This document shows positions 17,421 to 26,235 of a stretch of DNA of 64,000 nt, one piece after another. Source of the stretch: CAZHCA01 sp964530825 (lineage in GTDB: Bacteria > Bacteroidota > Bacteroidia > Chitinophagales > Saprospiraceae); the NCBI GenBank assembly GCA_964530825.1, contig CAZHCA010000003.1, positions 186,001 through 250,000 of the forward strand, written 5' to 3'. The notes beneath the pieces were generated by a model. The model worked only from the letters and a program-made list of their open reading frames with translations. It searched no databases and had not been told where the DNA came from. The position numbers and the translations under genes are program-made. Numbering within the stretch: position 1 is the first letter of the stretch; every line of letters begins with the position of its first letter.

Positions 17421-18467
17421 TTATTCTTTAAGCCAGGCAACCACGCCCAGGACAGGGTAATGATCAGAATAATTCCGTTTCCCTTTGCGCAGGGTCAACA
17501 CCTCTAAGCCGGGGTCCACCAGAATATAGTCGATTCGTAGTCCTGGAATAATACCGGCATAGGTGAAACCAATACCCGAACCGGCTTTTTTAAAGCTATC
17601 CTGCAAATCACCCAAAATGGCCCGGTAAACGTAGGATTGTGGGATATCATTAAAATCGCCCAGCACCAAGACCGGATAAGGAGAAGCTTCGATCAGCTCC
17701 CGGATCACCTTTGCTTGTTCAGCCCGCTCCCGTGTGGCATGCCGGTAACGGCCCATGATACCGCGTAATGTATAGAGGGCTTCCGGATTTTCGTCGACCT
17801 GGCTCACCATTTGTTCGGTCATCCAGGTGATGGCATTCGATTGCAGGTGCAGATTAAATACCCGGATACGCTGACCGGGTGCCTGTATATCGGCCCATTG
17901 GTAACCATTAGAACGGTGACCTGTGTATATGGTTTCGCTGTCGACTATCGGGTATCGTGAAAAAATAGTAAGTGCTCCACCAGTGTTCATCTGATAGTGC
18001 ATCCCGGTATGTTGTTGAACGAATTCCCGCCAGCGGCGATCGTTTCGCGGACTGTATTCCTGCAGCGCGACCAGGTCGATATTTGCGGGTAGGACGGCGG
18101 CGATCTGCTCTTGGCTCACTTCGGCCCTGGAATGGTCGAGTTGCATACCATGGGCGTTAAAAGTCATGATGTTCAGTGTATGGACAGGCTTGGTGGAAGG
18201 CTGCGAGCGACTCCAGCCAATGAGCGACCGCAGATGGGTCCACCCTGCCAGCACACACACAAGCGACAACAACAGGTAGAACTTTCGCAGAAGACCCCAA
18301 AGGATTATAAAAAGCAGGTTGCCCAGTAATAAGAATGGGTAGAGCAAACCCGCAAAAGCCAGCGGCCAGAACTGCTGTGGGTCTGCGTAAGGCGACCAGT
18401 AAGCTGCCAAGGTAGCAAGGACCAGTACCAAATTCGCCCAGCGTAACAAGCGCAGTACCAGCTTCAC
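17421..18467 (-). CDS. Membrane-anchored endonuclease/exonuclease/phosphatase family protein
   Basis: A 348-residue protein with three predicted N-terminal membrane helices (about residues 5-90, rich in Leu, Ala and Trp) and a C-terminal DNase I-like fold. Metal and phosphate-site motifs are TFNAHG (about 103-108), LQEYS (about 135), LGDFND (about 269-274) and SDHYPV (about 333-338). The substrate may be nucleic acid, phosphoinositide-like lipid or another phosphodiester. It lies 3 bp downstream of a rhomboid protease gene, in the same operon. This mutL-rhomboid-rhomboid-EEP order is, as far as I recall, common in Bacteroidota. Confidence 0.88.
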   Translation of the reverse strand: MKLVLRLLRWANLVLVLATLAAYWSPYADPQQFWPLAFAGLLYPFLLLGNLLFIILWGLLRKFYLLLSLVCVLAGWTHLRSLIGWSRSQPSTKPVHTLNIMTFNAHGMQLDHSRAEVSQEQIAAVLPANIDLVALQEYSPRNDRRWREFVQQHTGMHYQMNTGGALTIFSRYPIVDSETIYTGHRSNGYQWADIQAPGQRIRVFNLHLQSNAITWMTEQMVSQVDENPEALYTLRGIMGRYRHATRERAEQAKVIRELIEASPYPVLVLGDFNDIPQSYVYRAILGDLQDSFKKAGSGIGFTYAGIIPGLRIDYILVDPGLEVLTLRKGKRNYSDHYPVLGVVAWLKE

Positions 18468-18470
18468 CAG

Positions 18471-19403
18471 TTATTGTTTACTGGCGTTGAAGAGGAATTC
18501 TTTTTCTTCTTCACTCAAGCTACGGTACCCCGATTTCTTGATTTTGTCGAGAATCTGGTCCAGTCGCTCCTGGTGAGAAAGGTCGGTAGCATCAACCCCG
18601 CGCTTGGAGCGTTTTTTACGGGCCGGTCGCTCCGGGTTTTTGTAGGCCACCCGCGGCCCTTTTTTCTTCGGCTTAAACAGGGAGTGGAAATATTCCGTCA
18701 TGTTATCGAAAAAGCGGTTGACTGGAATCGCCCAATCACTACCATCGCGCAGCCGGCGCACAAACAACCAACCCAAGGCCGCACCGCCCAAGTGGGCGAA
18801 ATGCCCACCGGTATTTAAATTGTCGCCAATGCCGATCACGTCGAGAAAAATCAACACCATGACAATGTACTTGATCTTCACTTCTCCAATGAGAAACAGG
18901 TGCATGATGTGATCTGGGTTGATGGTTCCGGCGGCAGCCACAATGGCCATGACGGCTCCCGAAGCACCCAAGGCAAAGATAATCTCGCTTTCGTTGGGTA
19001 TGACCTGGGCCGAAATGAAGAAAAACAACGCCCCCACCAATCCGCCCAGCAGATATATCGGTAAGATGTATTGGTTACCGATTAGGTCGCCGACGATCCG
19101 GCCGAACCAGTACAAGAAAAGCATATTCCAAAGGATGTGGAATACGCCGAAGTGCAAGAACATGTGCGTAAACAGTACCCATGGGTGCGTAAGGTTATAC
19201 CACCAATCGGAAGAAATTTCGAAGAGGTGGATGAAATCATTGAAGAGGGCGTCGCCACTGGGGTCCCACTGATGACTGATTTTGATAAATACCCACACCA
19301 AGCGAAAAATAATAAACACCGCCACATTGACGATGATCAGACGCGTCACCATGTTCCCGTAGCTGAACTCCCGCTTGATGTCCTCCAGAATCGAATTGAA
19401 CAT
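18471..19403 (-). CDS. Rhomboid family intramembrane serine protease
   Basis: A 310-residue membrane protein with about six transmembrane helices. The catalytic dyad is visible: Ser148 in GASGAV and His204 in HFAHLGG. The WNMLFLYWFG segment in helix 2-3 and an extended L1 loop precede it. Unlike its neighbour it has a long basic cytoplasmic C-tail (about 230-310) with PARKKRSKRG followed by a helical acidic end. It is 3 bp from the downstream EEP gene and 111 bp from the upstream rhomboid gene. The substrate is unknown. Confidence 0.93.
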   Translation of the reverse strand: MFNSILEDIKREFSYGNMVTRLIIVNVAVFIIFRLVWVFIKISHQWDPSGDALFNDFIHLFEISSDWWYNLTHPWVLFTHMFLHFGVFHILWNMLFLYWFGRIVGDLIGNQYILPIYLLGGLVGALFFFISAQVIPNESEIIFALGASGAVMAIVAAAGTINPDHIMHLFLIGEVKIKYIVMVLIFLDVIGIGDNLNTGGHFAHLGGAALGWLFVRRLRDGSDWAIPVNRFFDNMTEYFHSLFKPKKKGPRVAYKNPERPARKKRSKRGVDATDLSHQERLDQILDKIKKSGYRSLSEEEKEFLFNASKQ

Positions 19404-19514
19404 GAATTTTCTGTTTAAGCGTAACTTACTAACACCGGATAGGGGATTGAGTTGCCTCGTGGCAGTGTCAAAATATCCAGTTATGTGATATATTTCAAGC
19501 CCGACGTCTGCCTT

Positions 19515-20198
19515 TTACAGGCGAGTGCCGTATTTCCGCCAATAAAGGATGAGCGCCAAACCGAAAAGGGCTCCCCCCACGTGAGCGAAGTGAGCCACGC
19601 CCGAGCTGGCCCCAGCAAACGAGCTGATGCCAAACACCAACTCCAAAACAGCGATAATTATTACGAAGTACTTGGCCTTCATGGGGATAGGCGGGAAGAT
19701 CAGCTGAATGACGCTATTGGGAAAAAGCAGCCCAAAACCGGCTAGCACGCCGAAAATTGCCCCGGAGGCCCCCAGCATAGGAACGTTCATGGTAATGGGG
19801 TTCACGCCCGATTGCAACTCCAGGTATTGGACAAACAAATAGAGGCCTAAAGCCCCGAAACCACAGAATAGGTAAAAAAACAAAAAGCGCCGAGGTCCCC
19901 AGGTCATCTCAATCGGCGGCCCAAACATAAATAGCGCGAACATATTGAAAAGCAAGTGGGTAAAACTACCGTGCATGAACATATGGGTCACGATCTGCCA
20001 GGGCCGGAAGTAATCGGATCGCGGATAAAACATCGCTAACTGGTAGCGTCCCCATTCCGAGAAATCACTTAGGCTCCCTTGGATGAGGTTCTGGGAAGTC
20101 TGATACCCCGGATCCCCTAAAAAGGGTAAAAAGGAAGCAAAATAGACTAGAATATTTATAATCAGCAAATGACGTACAACGTCGGTTATTCGGTACAT
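19515..20198 (-). CDS. Rhomboid family intramembrane serine protease (second copy)
   Basis: A 227-residue six-helix rhomboid with catalytic Ser145 in GASGAI and His206 in HFAHVGG. The HMFMHGSFTHLLFNM helix-2 region is more canonical than in the neighbouring rhomboid, and the C-terminal tail is short (ends YRKYGTRL-like). The two are clearly diverged paralogues sharing the same core. Tandem placement suggests either ancient duplication or cooperating proteases. It lies 53 bp downstream of mutL. Confidence 0.94.
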   Translation of the reverse strand: MYRITDVVRHLLIINILVYFASFLPFLGDPGYQTSQNLIQGSLSDFSEWGRYQLAMFYPRSDYFRPWQIVTHMFMHGSFTHLLFNMFALFMFGPPIEMTWGPRRFLFFYLFCGFGALGLYLFVQYLELQSGVNPITMNVPMLGASGAIFGVLAGFGLLFPNSVIQLIFPPIPMKAKYFVIIIAVLELVFGISSFAGASSGVAHFAHVGGALFGLALILYWRKYGTRL

Positions 20199-20251
20199 AC
20201 GTTTTTCTTGTGTATCGTGGGCAAACGCACCTGCGGAACGTTCTGAAAGCG

Positions 20252-22111
20252 CTACCCTTCAAACTGTTTTTCCAGTGCTTCCAGTTCAAAAGTAAGAAAG
20301 CAATTTCGACCAGATGGGCTTTTAAATGGAATTTCGCATGCAAACAGCTTATCAATCAGGCTTTGCATTTCTTCTACTCCCAGGAGCTGCCCGCGCCGGA
20401 TGGCGGCACTCCGGGCCATTGAGCGAGCGATATTTTCGTACAGACCGAGTTGCATCTCCCGCCCCGATTTGTACTGCTCGAGCAGGGTTTCGATGAGGGC
20501 TTGCTCATCCTTTTTACCCTTCATCTCGGCCGGTACGCCATTGATGACAAAACTTTGCTGCCCCAGATCCTGGATATCAAAACCCAACTTATTGACTTCT
20601 TCGCGGATCTCGCGCAGAACGGCGGCATCCTGTGGCGCCAGTTCAATTTGTTTGGGAAAAAGCTGTCGCTGGCCGGTAGTGCGGGACTCTTGCAGGATGC
20701 TGAGAAAAGACTCGTACAAAATGCGCTCGTGCGCTGCCTGCTGATCGATCAAAAAAAAGCCGGACTTGATGTGGCTGACAATGTAACTTCCATGGATTTG
20801 GTAAGGCGGTTTGCGGCCTTGCTGCTGCATACCTGGCAACTGTTCGGTCGCCGTTTCGTCTTCTTTCCAGTTACTTTCGATCGTGATCGACTCCGCTTGT
20901 ACGGGGCCATCTTCCGATTCTAGCCCTTCGAACCGACCAATATTTTCGTAGAACTTTTGCCAATTTTCCAAATTGTTGCGTGTACGCCTGTCGGTGCGAT
21001 CCGGGCGAATGATCGAACCAGGGCGACTGGCAGGATGATCCTTCTCCCGGCGCGGGTACAGGTCGGGCCCTGTATTGGGTAGAAAGGCTGGCTCCTGATC
21101 GAAATCGAGGGTGGGCATGGCCCCGTAAAGCCCAAGGGCGTGTCGAACCGTTACGCGCAGGTAGTTGTACACGAGTCGCTCATCTTCAAACTTGATCTCC
21201 TGTTTGGTCGGATGCACGTTCACATCAAGGTTGGCTGGATCGATAGCAATAAAGATGATGTACAGGGGGAAAGTATCTTTAGATATTAGCTCCGCAAACG
21301 CCGAAGTAACCGCATGGTGTAAATAGTTGCTCCTGATAAAGCGATCGTTGACAAAGAAAAACTGTTCTCCACGGGTTTTCTTAGCGTACTCCGGTTTACC
21401 CACGAAGCCGTGGAGCCTGAGCACGTCCGTTTCTTCATTGACTGGGACCAACTTTTTATTCACGTGGTTGCCCATGACATCAATAATGCGCTGGCGTAAA
21501 TTACCCGGACGCAGGTGAAATATTTCAGAGCCGTTATGGTGAACGGTAAAGTGTACGTCAGGATTGGCAATTGCAATGCGCGTAAACTCATCATTGATGT
21601 GGCGCATCTCTACCGTATTCGTTTTGAGGAAGTTGCGTCGCGCAGGAATATTATAGAAGATGTTTTTAACCGCAATACTGGTACCGGGAGCAGTCTGGCA
21701 CGGTTCCTGCACCTTTACTTCCGACCCTTCAATAAGGATTCGGGTACCCACATCCTGTGCGTGCAGGCGGGTGCGCAGTTCGATTTGTGCGATAGCCGCA
21801 ATGGAAGAAAGGGCTTCACCCCGGAAGCCCATTGTCCGGAGAGTAAAAAGATCTTCGGCCCGGCGGATTTTGGAGGTTGCGTGCCGCTCGAAAGAAAGGC
21901 GAGCATCGCTGGGCGTCATACCACAGCCGTTATCAATGGCTTGGATGAGGGTTTTTCCCGCATCCTTGATGATTAATTGCACCTTGGTACTACCCGCATC
22001 AACAGCATTTTCCAATAATTCCTTGACTACGGATGAGGGTCGCTGCACAACTTCCCCAGCCGCAATCTTATTGGCCATGGCATCCGGAAGCAGCTGGATC
22101 ACGTCTTCCAT
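20252..22111 (-). CDS. mutL: DNA mismatch repair protein MutL
   Basis: Mismatch-repair mediator between MutS and downstream nuclease/helicase. I chose the ATG at 22111 (619 residues) because GGAG sits 5 bases upstream (22117-22120) and the protein then begins at the conserved IQLLP start. A longer in-frame start at 22186 would add 25 unconserved residues. GHKL ATPase motifs: ELLENAVDAG (about 31-40), DNGCGM and GFRGEALSS. The C-terminal region has DQQAAHERILYE (about 453-464), the endonuclease motif with Gln in place of the usual His, and CEIPFKSPSGRNC near the end in place of the zinc-site CPHGRP. Nicking activity is therefore plausible but not certain. Confidence 0.96.
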   Translation of the reverse strand: MEDVIQLLPDAMANKIAAGEVVQRPSSVVKELLENAVDAGSTKVQLIIKDAGKTLIQAIDNGCGMTPSDARLSFERHATSKIRRAEDLFTLRTMGFRGEALSSIAAIAQIELRTRLHAQDVGTRILIEGSEVKVQEPCQTAPGTSIAVKNIFYNIPARRNFLKTNTVEMRHINDEFTRIAIANPDVHFTVHHNGSEIFHLRPGNLRQRIIDVMGNHVNKKLVPVNEETDVLRLHGFVGKPEYAKKTRGEQFFFVNDRFIRSNYLHHAVTSAFAELISKDTFPLYIIFIAIDPANLDVNVHPTKQEIKFEDERLVYNYLRVTVRHALGLYGAMPTLDFDQEPAFLPNTGPDLYPRREKDHPASRPGSIIRPDRTDRRTRNNLENWQKFYENIGRFEGLESEDGPVQAESITIESNWKEDETATEQLPGMQQQGRKPPYQIHGSYIVSHIKSGFFLIDQQAAHERILYESFLSILQESRTTGQRQLFPKQIELAPQDAAVLREIREEVNKLGFDIQDLGQQSFVINGVPAEMKGKKDEQALIETLLEQYKSGREMQLGLYENIARSMARSAAIRRGQLLGVEEMQSLIDKLFACEIPFKSPSGRNCFLTFELEALEKQFEG

Positions 22112-22151
22112 GTAAGCTCCTTTTTTCACAAAAATACAAAAAGCTGTCGCT

Positions 22152-22490
22152 TTACATCTGGGCGGAGTTCCCCTCCAGGGCTTCAACGATTCGGGGTAAA
22201 TACTGGACCAAGAAAACGTATGCGGATAAAACCAACAAGACCAATACAGCGAACAGGGTTAGATTAGAGCGCATCACCTTGCGTTGTCGCAGGCGCTTGG
22301 TCTGGCTACTGGTAATACCTCGCCGCATACCCGCTGCAATGCGCGACTTCATACCGTCAACGTCGTTGTTTTTACGTGCCTCAATTTCCTTGAGGCGCTC
22401 CTGGAGCTCTTCTTTACGCGGATCCCAGTAGCGGGGCTTGTACTCAAACTGTTGGTGCTTCGGCACCCGAAAAAACTTCAGAAAAGCCAT
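22152..22490 (-). CDS. Small single-pass membrane protein of unknown function
   Basis: I do not recognise a named family. The 112-residue product starts at the ATG at 22490 (a 13-residue longer form is possible). It has a conserved-looking N-terminus FLKFFRVPKHQQFEYKPRYW, a charged amphipathic helix (about 30-60), a basic stretch, and one membrane helix (about 77-98) near the C-terminus, so most of the protein is cytoplasmic. It lies 40 bp upstream of mutL on the same strand and is probably co-transcribed. Confidence 0.8.
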   Translation of the reverse strand: MAFLKFFRVPKHQQFEYKPRYWDPRKEELQERLKEIEARKNNDVDGMKSRIAAGMRRGITSSQTKRLRQRKVMRSNLTLFAVLVLLVLSAYVFLVQYLPRIVEALEGNSAQM

Positions 22491-22633
22491 GCGTCCGGAT
22501 TTTGATTGTGGAGAATGGGCTCTCCCCAATAATATACAAATTTTATACGGGGCTCACCCGGCCTATAAAACTATCTGTACCCCAACATGGTTTTGCCAGG
22601 TATAACTCCTAGATGAGGAATTCATTAAATTAG

Positions 22634-22664
22634 TTGTGCTCATAGCGGAATACGCCTAATTTTG
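22634..22664 (+). promoter_or_regulatory. Bacteroidota-type promoter for the PurF-like gene
   Basis: TTG at 22634-22636, then exactly 20 bases, then TAATTTTG at 22657-22664. Transcription would start near 22671, giving a leader of about 130 bases. It lies in the 313 bp divergent gap 22491-22803, which otherwise shows no gene. I looked for a purine riboswitch-like structure in the leader and could not support one. Confidence 0.72.
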
Positions 22665-22803
22665 CACTTTGCACCGCTTCGTAGAAAACGATTGGTAAGC
22701 ATCGGATTATGATTGGCTAAGGTGCAAAAATACCCGCAATCGAACTGACCTGAGGACAGTCTATAACCTCCTTTCATCATAAACGACAGCATCGTATATC
22801 ATC

Positions 22804-24702
22804 ATGAGCGACTTCATCAAGCACGAGTGCGGCGTAGCCCTTATCCGTTTGCTGCAGCCTCTGGAATTCTACCAGGAAAAGTACGGCACCGCTTTTTATG
22901 GCTTAGAAAAGCTGCAACTCCTACTGCAAAAACAGCGCAACCGGGGGCAGGATGGCGCAGGGATGGCTACCATCAAGCTCGATCCGCTGCCGGGGCGTAA
23001 GTACATCAGCCGCAAGCGCAGCGTAGCATCCAATTACCTCGATGACCTTTTCGCTCAGATCAATCGTCACTTCGTAGACCTCCCTCCGGAAAAACTCAAC
23101 GATGCCGTATGGCTGAAAGCCAATAAACCATACATGGGCGAACTGTTACTGGGCCACCTGCGTTACGGTACGCACGGCGATAACTCGATCGAAACCTGCC
23201 ACCCCTTCCTGCGCCAGAACAACTGGATTAACCGCAACCTCATCCTCGCCGGCAATTTCAACCTGACCAATGTTGATGAGCTTTTCGAAGAACTGGTGGA
23301 GTTGGGGCAGTATCCCAAAGAAAAATCCGACACGGTAACGGTGCTGGAAAAGATCGGCCACTTTCTCGACGACGAGGTACAGCGCCTGCACACCTGGTTT
23401 AAACCCGACGGCTACTCCAATCGCGAGATCAACGAACTCATATTTCGCGAACTCGATATCCAACGCCTCCTGCGCCGGGCAAGCCGGAAGTTCGACGGAG
23501 GCTATATTATGGCCGGACTAATCGGGCACGGCGATGCCTTCGTCATGCGCGATCCCAATGGTATTCGCCCTGCCTTTTACTACTACGATGAGGAAGTGGT
23601 CGTCGTCGCATCCGAGCGCCCGGCTATCCAGACCGCCTTTGACGTGCATATCGACAAAGTAAAAGAAATTAAGCGGGGCCACGCCCTTATCATCAAAAAG
23701 CACGGCCTGGTCGCGGAACAACCCTTCACAGAACAGGGCGAACGAACGGCTTGCTCCTTCGAGCGCATCTATTTTTCCCGCGGGAACGACCGCGACATTT
23801 ACCTCGAGCGAAAGAAACTTGGTGAGCAACTTACAGACCCTATCCTCAAAGCAGTTGACTACGATTTCAATCACACTGTTTTCTCTTACGTACCCAATAC
23901 TGCCGAAGCCGCCTTTTTTGGGCTAATGGACGGATTGCAAAAAAAACTGAATGCGATCAAAAAAGAGCGGGTAATCGATTTGCACCAAAATGAGGAGCTC
24001 AATGAAAATGCGATGCAAAGGGTGTTCAACATGCAGGTACGCATTGAAAAAGTCATCGTCAAAGATGCCAAACAGCGCACCTTTATTGCCGATACGCAAT
24101 CCCGGGGCAAACTCGTCTCCCATGTCTACGATATGACGTACGGTATTGTAGAAAACGACGTCGACACCGTAGTCCTGCTCGACGACTCAATCGTCCGGGG
24201 CACTACCCTGCGGGATAGTATTTTACAGATCGTTTCCCGCCTGCGTCCACGTAAAATCCTGATCGTATCTTCAGCCCCTCAGATCCGCTACCCCGATTGC
24301 TACGGAATCGACATGTCGAAAATGGGCGAATTTGCAGCTTTCCGGGCGCTGGTAGCGCTGCTTAAAGAAACCGGCCGCGAATTCTTGCTCGAAGAAACTT
24401 ATGCCCGTTGCAAAGCCCAGGAAAATTGCCCTAAAGAGGAGATAACCAACGAGGTGCAGGCCTTGTATGCCGAGTTTTCCTACGAAGAGATCTCTCGCAA
24501 AATTGCGCAGATCCTCACGCCAGAAGGTATTACACCGGAGGTGGACATCATTTATCAAACCGTAGAAGGCCTTCGTACCGCTTGCCCGAACAACAACGGC
24601 GACTGGTATTTCTCCGGCAACTATCCTACCCCTGGTGGCAACCGGGTAATCAATCAGGCTTTCATCAATTACATGGAAAAAAAGAACGTGCGGGCATATT
24701 AA
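22804..24702 (+). CDS. Amidophosphoribosyltransferase-like enzyme (long PurF paralogue)
   Basis: N-terminal-nucleophile glutamine amidotransferase fused to a type I phosphoribosyltransferase, 632 residues against about 470-510 for standard PurF. The Ntn domain has HECGV with candidate nucleophile Cys9, RNRGQDGAG, GHLRYGTHG and RDPNGIRP. The PRPP loop is LLDDSIVRGTT (about 457-467). Extra length comes from insertions in the first 220 residues and a C-terminal extension after the PRPP site. Cys9 must be exposed by removal of an eight-residue propeptide to act, as in Bacillus PurF (11-residue propeptide). This long form is known as a second PurF homologue in many Bacteroidota. Whether it makes phosphoribosylamine is inference. 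Confidence 0.88.
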   Translation: MSDFIKHECGVALIRLLQPLEFYQEKYGTAFYGLEKLQLLLQKQRNRGQDGAGMATIKLDPLPGRKYISRKRSVASNYLDDLFAQINRHFVDLPPEKLNDAVWLKANKPYMGELLLGHLRYGTHGDNSIETCHPFLRQNNWINRNLILAGNFNLTNVDELFEELVELGQYPKEKSDTVTVLEKIGHFLDDEVQRLHTWFKPDGYSNREINELIFRELDIQRLLRRASRKFDGGYIMAGLIGHGDAFVMRDPNGIRPAFYYYDEEVVVVASERPAIQTAFDVHIDKVKEIKRGHALIIKKHGLVAEQPFTEQGERTACSFERIYFSRGNDRDIYLERKKLGEQLTDPILKAVDYDFNHTVFSYVPNTAEAAFFGLMDGLQKKLNAIKKERVIDLHQNEELNENAMQRVFNMQVRIEKVIVKDAKQRTFIADTQSRGKLVSHVYDMTYGIVENDVDTVVLLDDSIVRGTTLRDSILQIVSRLRPRKILIVSSAPQIRYPDCYGIDMSKMGEFAAFRALVALLKETGREFLLEETYARCKAQENCPKEEITNEVQALYAEFSYEEISRKIAQILTPEGITPEVDIIYQTVEGLRTACPNNNGDWYFSGNYPTPGGNRVINQAFINYMEKKNVRAY

Positions 24703-24724
24703 ACGGAAGAAGCGATCGCGTTCG

Positions 24725-25888
24725 TTAAGCGTCTTTGCCTATATTTTGCAACCGCTTTCCGGCTTCCGCCAAAGTCGCATCGCGCTTGGCAAAGCAGAGG
24801 CGAATAATATGCTCGTCCCGCCCCGAAGTATAGAATGCCGAAATGGGAATGGCTGCTACCCCATGATGTTGGGTCAGGTGTTTGGCAAAATCCATATCGG
24901 ACAGGTCGCCGGCAGCGGCGTAGGAGAACAGCTGGAAGTAGGTCCCCTCGCAGCGCAATGGGCGAAGCGCTGATCCCGAAGCTGCGTTCAGGAACAAATC
25001 GCGCTTTTTCTCGTAAAATTCACCGAGCTGAAGGTAGTGCTCCGGGGTCGCCAGGTATTCAGCTAAGGCATGCTGCATAGGGGTATTGACGGCAAAAACG
25101 TTGTATTGGTGCACCTTTCGGAACTCAGTCATCCAATCGCTGGGCATGATACAATATCCAATTTTCCAGCCGGTATTGTGAAAGGTTTTTCCGAAGGAAT
25201 ACGTCACGATACTACGCTCGCGCAGCGCAGGATAGCGCAGGACACTGGCGTGCTCTAACCCATCGAAAGTGAGATGTTCGTAGACTTCATCGCTGAGCAG
25301 CATAAGCCGGGGATGGATCGACAACAGATTTTCCAGGACCTGCATATCCGAATGATTAAGGGCAGTACCCGTTGGATTATGTGGGGTGTTGATAATCAGC
25401 AAACGGGTCGCTGGCCCGATCAATTTGCCTAAAGCTGCCCAATCGACCCGATAATCGGGTGCGGCAAGCTCGAAAGCTACTACTTTCCCCCCAGCCAACT
25501 CGACTGCAGGACGATATGCATCGAAAGCCGGCTCGATTAAAACGACTTCATCACCATGATGTACGAAGGCGGCAATAGCCGTAAAAATAGCTTGACTTGC
25601 CCCGGCAGTAACGGTTATTTCGCGCTCGGGGTCGGGTGCATAATGGTATAGGGCTTCTACTTTCTCAGCGATTGCCTGGCGCAATGCCGGGACCCCCGGC
25701 ATAGGTGCATACTGATTGTACCCCCGCCGCATGTAGTCGTGCACCAAATCGATGAGGGGTCCGGCCGTTGAAAAGTCCGGAAAACCTTGAGAGAGGTTAA
25801 GCGCTCCATACTCATCAGCCATTTTGGTCATTACGGAAAATATGGTCGTTCCGACGTTTGGCAATTTGCTTTCGATGGCTGGCGGCAT
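24725..25888 (-). CDS. Pyridoxal-phosphate aminotransferase (methionine/kynurenine aminotransferase, YbdL-like)
   Basis: Fold-type I class I/II aminotransferase of 387 residues. The PLP-binding Lys is in SFGKTFHNTGWK (about 229-240), the NTPHNPTG motif (about 165-172) contacts the cofactor, and LSDEVYEHL and the C-terminal RLCFAK arginine (carboxylate binding) are present. SFGKTFHNTGWK with His and Asn after the Lys is typical of the YbdL/KAT group, which uses methionine, kynurenine and other bulky amino acids. It converges on the PurF-like gene with a 22 bp gap, and a pterin dehydratase gene lies 38 bp upstream on the same strand. Confidence 0.9.
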   Translation of the reverse strand: MPPAIESKLPNVGTTIFSVMTKMADEYGALNLSQGFPDFSTAGPLIDLVHDYMRRGYNQYAPMPGVPALRQAIAEKVEALYHYAPDPEREITVTAGASQAIFTAIAAFVHHGDEVVLIEPAFDAYRPAVELAGGKVVAFELAAPDYRVDWAALGKLIGPATRLLIINTPHNPTGTALNHSDMQVLENLLSIHPRLMLLSDEVYEHLTFDGLEHASVLRYPALRERSIVTYSFGKTFHNTGWKIGYCIMPSDWMTEFRKVHQYNVFAVNTPMQHALAEYLATPEHYLQLGEFYEKKRDLFLNAASGSALRPLRCEGTYFQLFSYAAAGDLSDMDFAKHLTQHHGVAAIPISAFYTSGRDEHIIRLCFAKRDATLAEAGKRLQNIGKDA

Positions 25889-25926
25889 TACACGATGATT
25901 TTTTCTGACACCCCGTGGAAAAAGGC

Positions 25927-26169
25927 TTATTTGAATTTAGCGTAGACCGCATCAATGGCCTTTGCCAGCTCCCGGTCTTTGTCGGTGACCACATCGCCGG
26001 CGTCGTGGGTGCTCAGGTTTATCTCAACGTTGTTATACACATTTGACCAATTGGGGTGGTGTTGTTGCTTTTCGGCGTGAAAAGCCACCTCGGTCATGAA
26101 GGCCCAAGCTTCGGTGAAGTCTTTAAATTTGAAACTGGCGGAGAGCTGGTTGTTCTCTTCTTTCCACAT
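25927..26169 (-). CDS. 4a-hydroxytetrahydrobiopterin dehydratase (pterin-4a-carbinolamine dehydratase)
   Basis: An 80-residue protein, slightly short for the family. It carries the diagnostic block EKQQHHPNWSNVYNNVEI (about 34-51) with the active-site His pair, then LSTHDAGDVVTDKD. It removes water from 4a-hydroxy-tetrahydropterin after aromatic amino acid hydroxylation, allowing cofactor recycling. It sits between the M42 peptidase gene (66 bp upstream) and the aminotransferase gene. A PTPS-type synthase elsewhere in the window (50538-50948) and DHFR add to a pterin theme. No phenylalanine hydroxylase is in the window. Confidence 0.92.
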   Translation of the reverse strand: MWKEENNQLSASFKFKDFTEAWAFMTEVAFHAEKQQHHPNWSNVYNNVEINLSTHDAGDVVTDKDRELAKAIDAVYAKFK

Positions 26170-26235
26170 AAAAATTCGGATTTTAGTGAGGCTGTAATGT
26201 CTTTAAAAAACAGCCCGTTCCGCATTTCGTTCAGC

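Noticed and set aside
26190..26215. GGCTGT/ACAGCC inverted repeat between M42 and dehydratase genes
   Set aside because: A 14-base loop and no U-tract. Likely chance, with the two genes probably co-transcribed.
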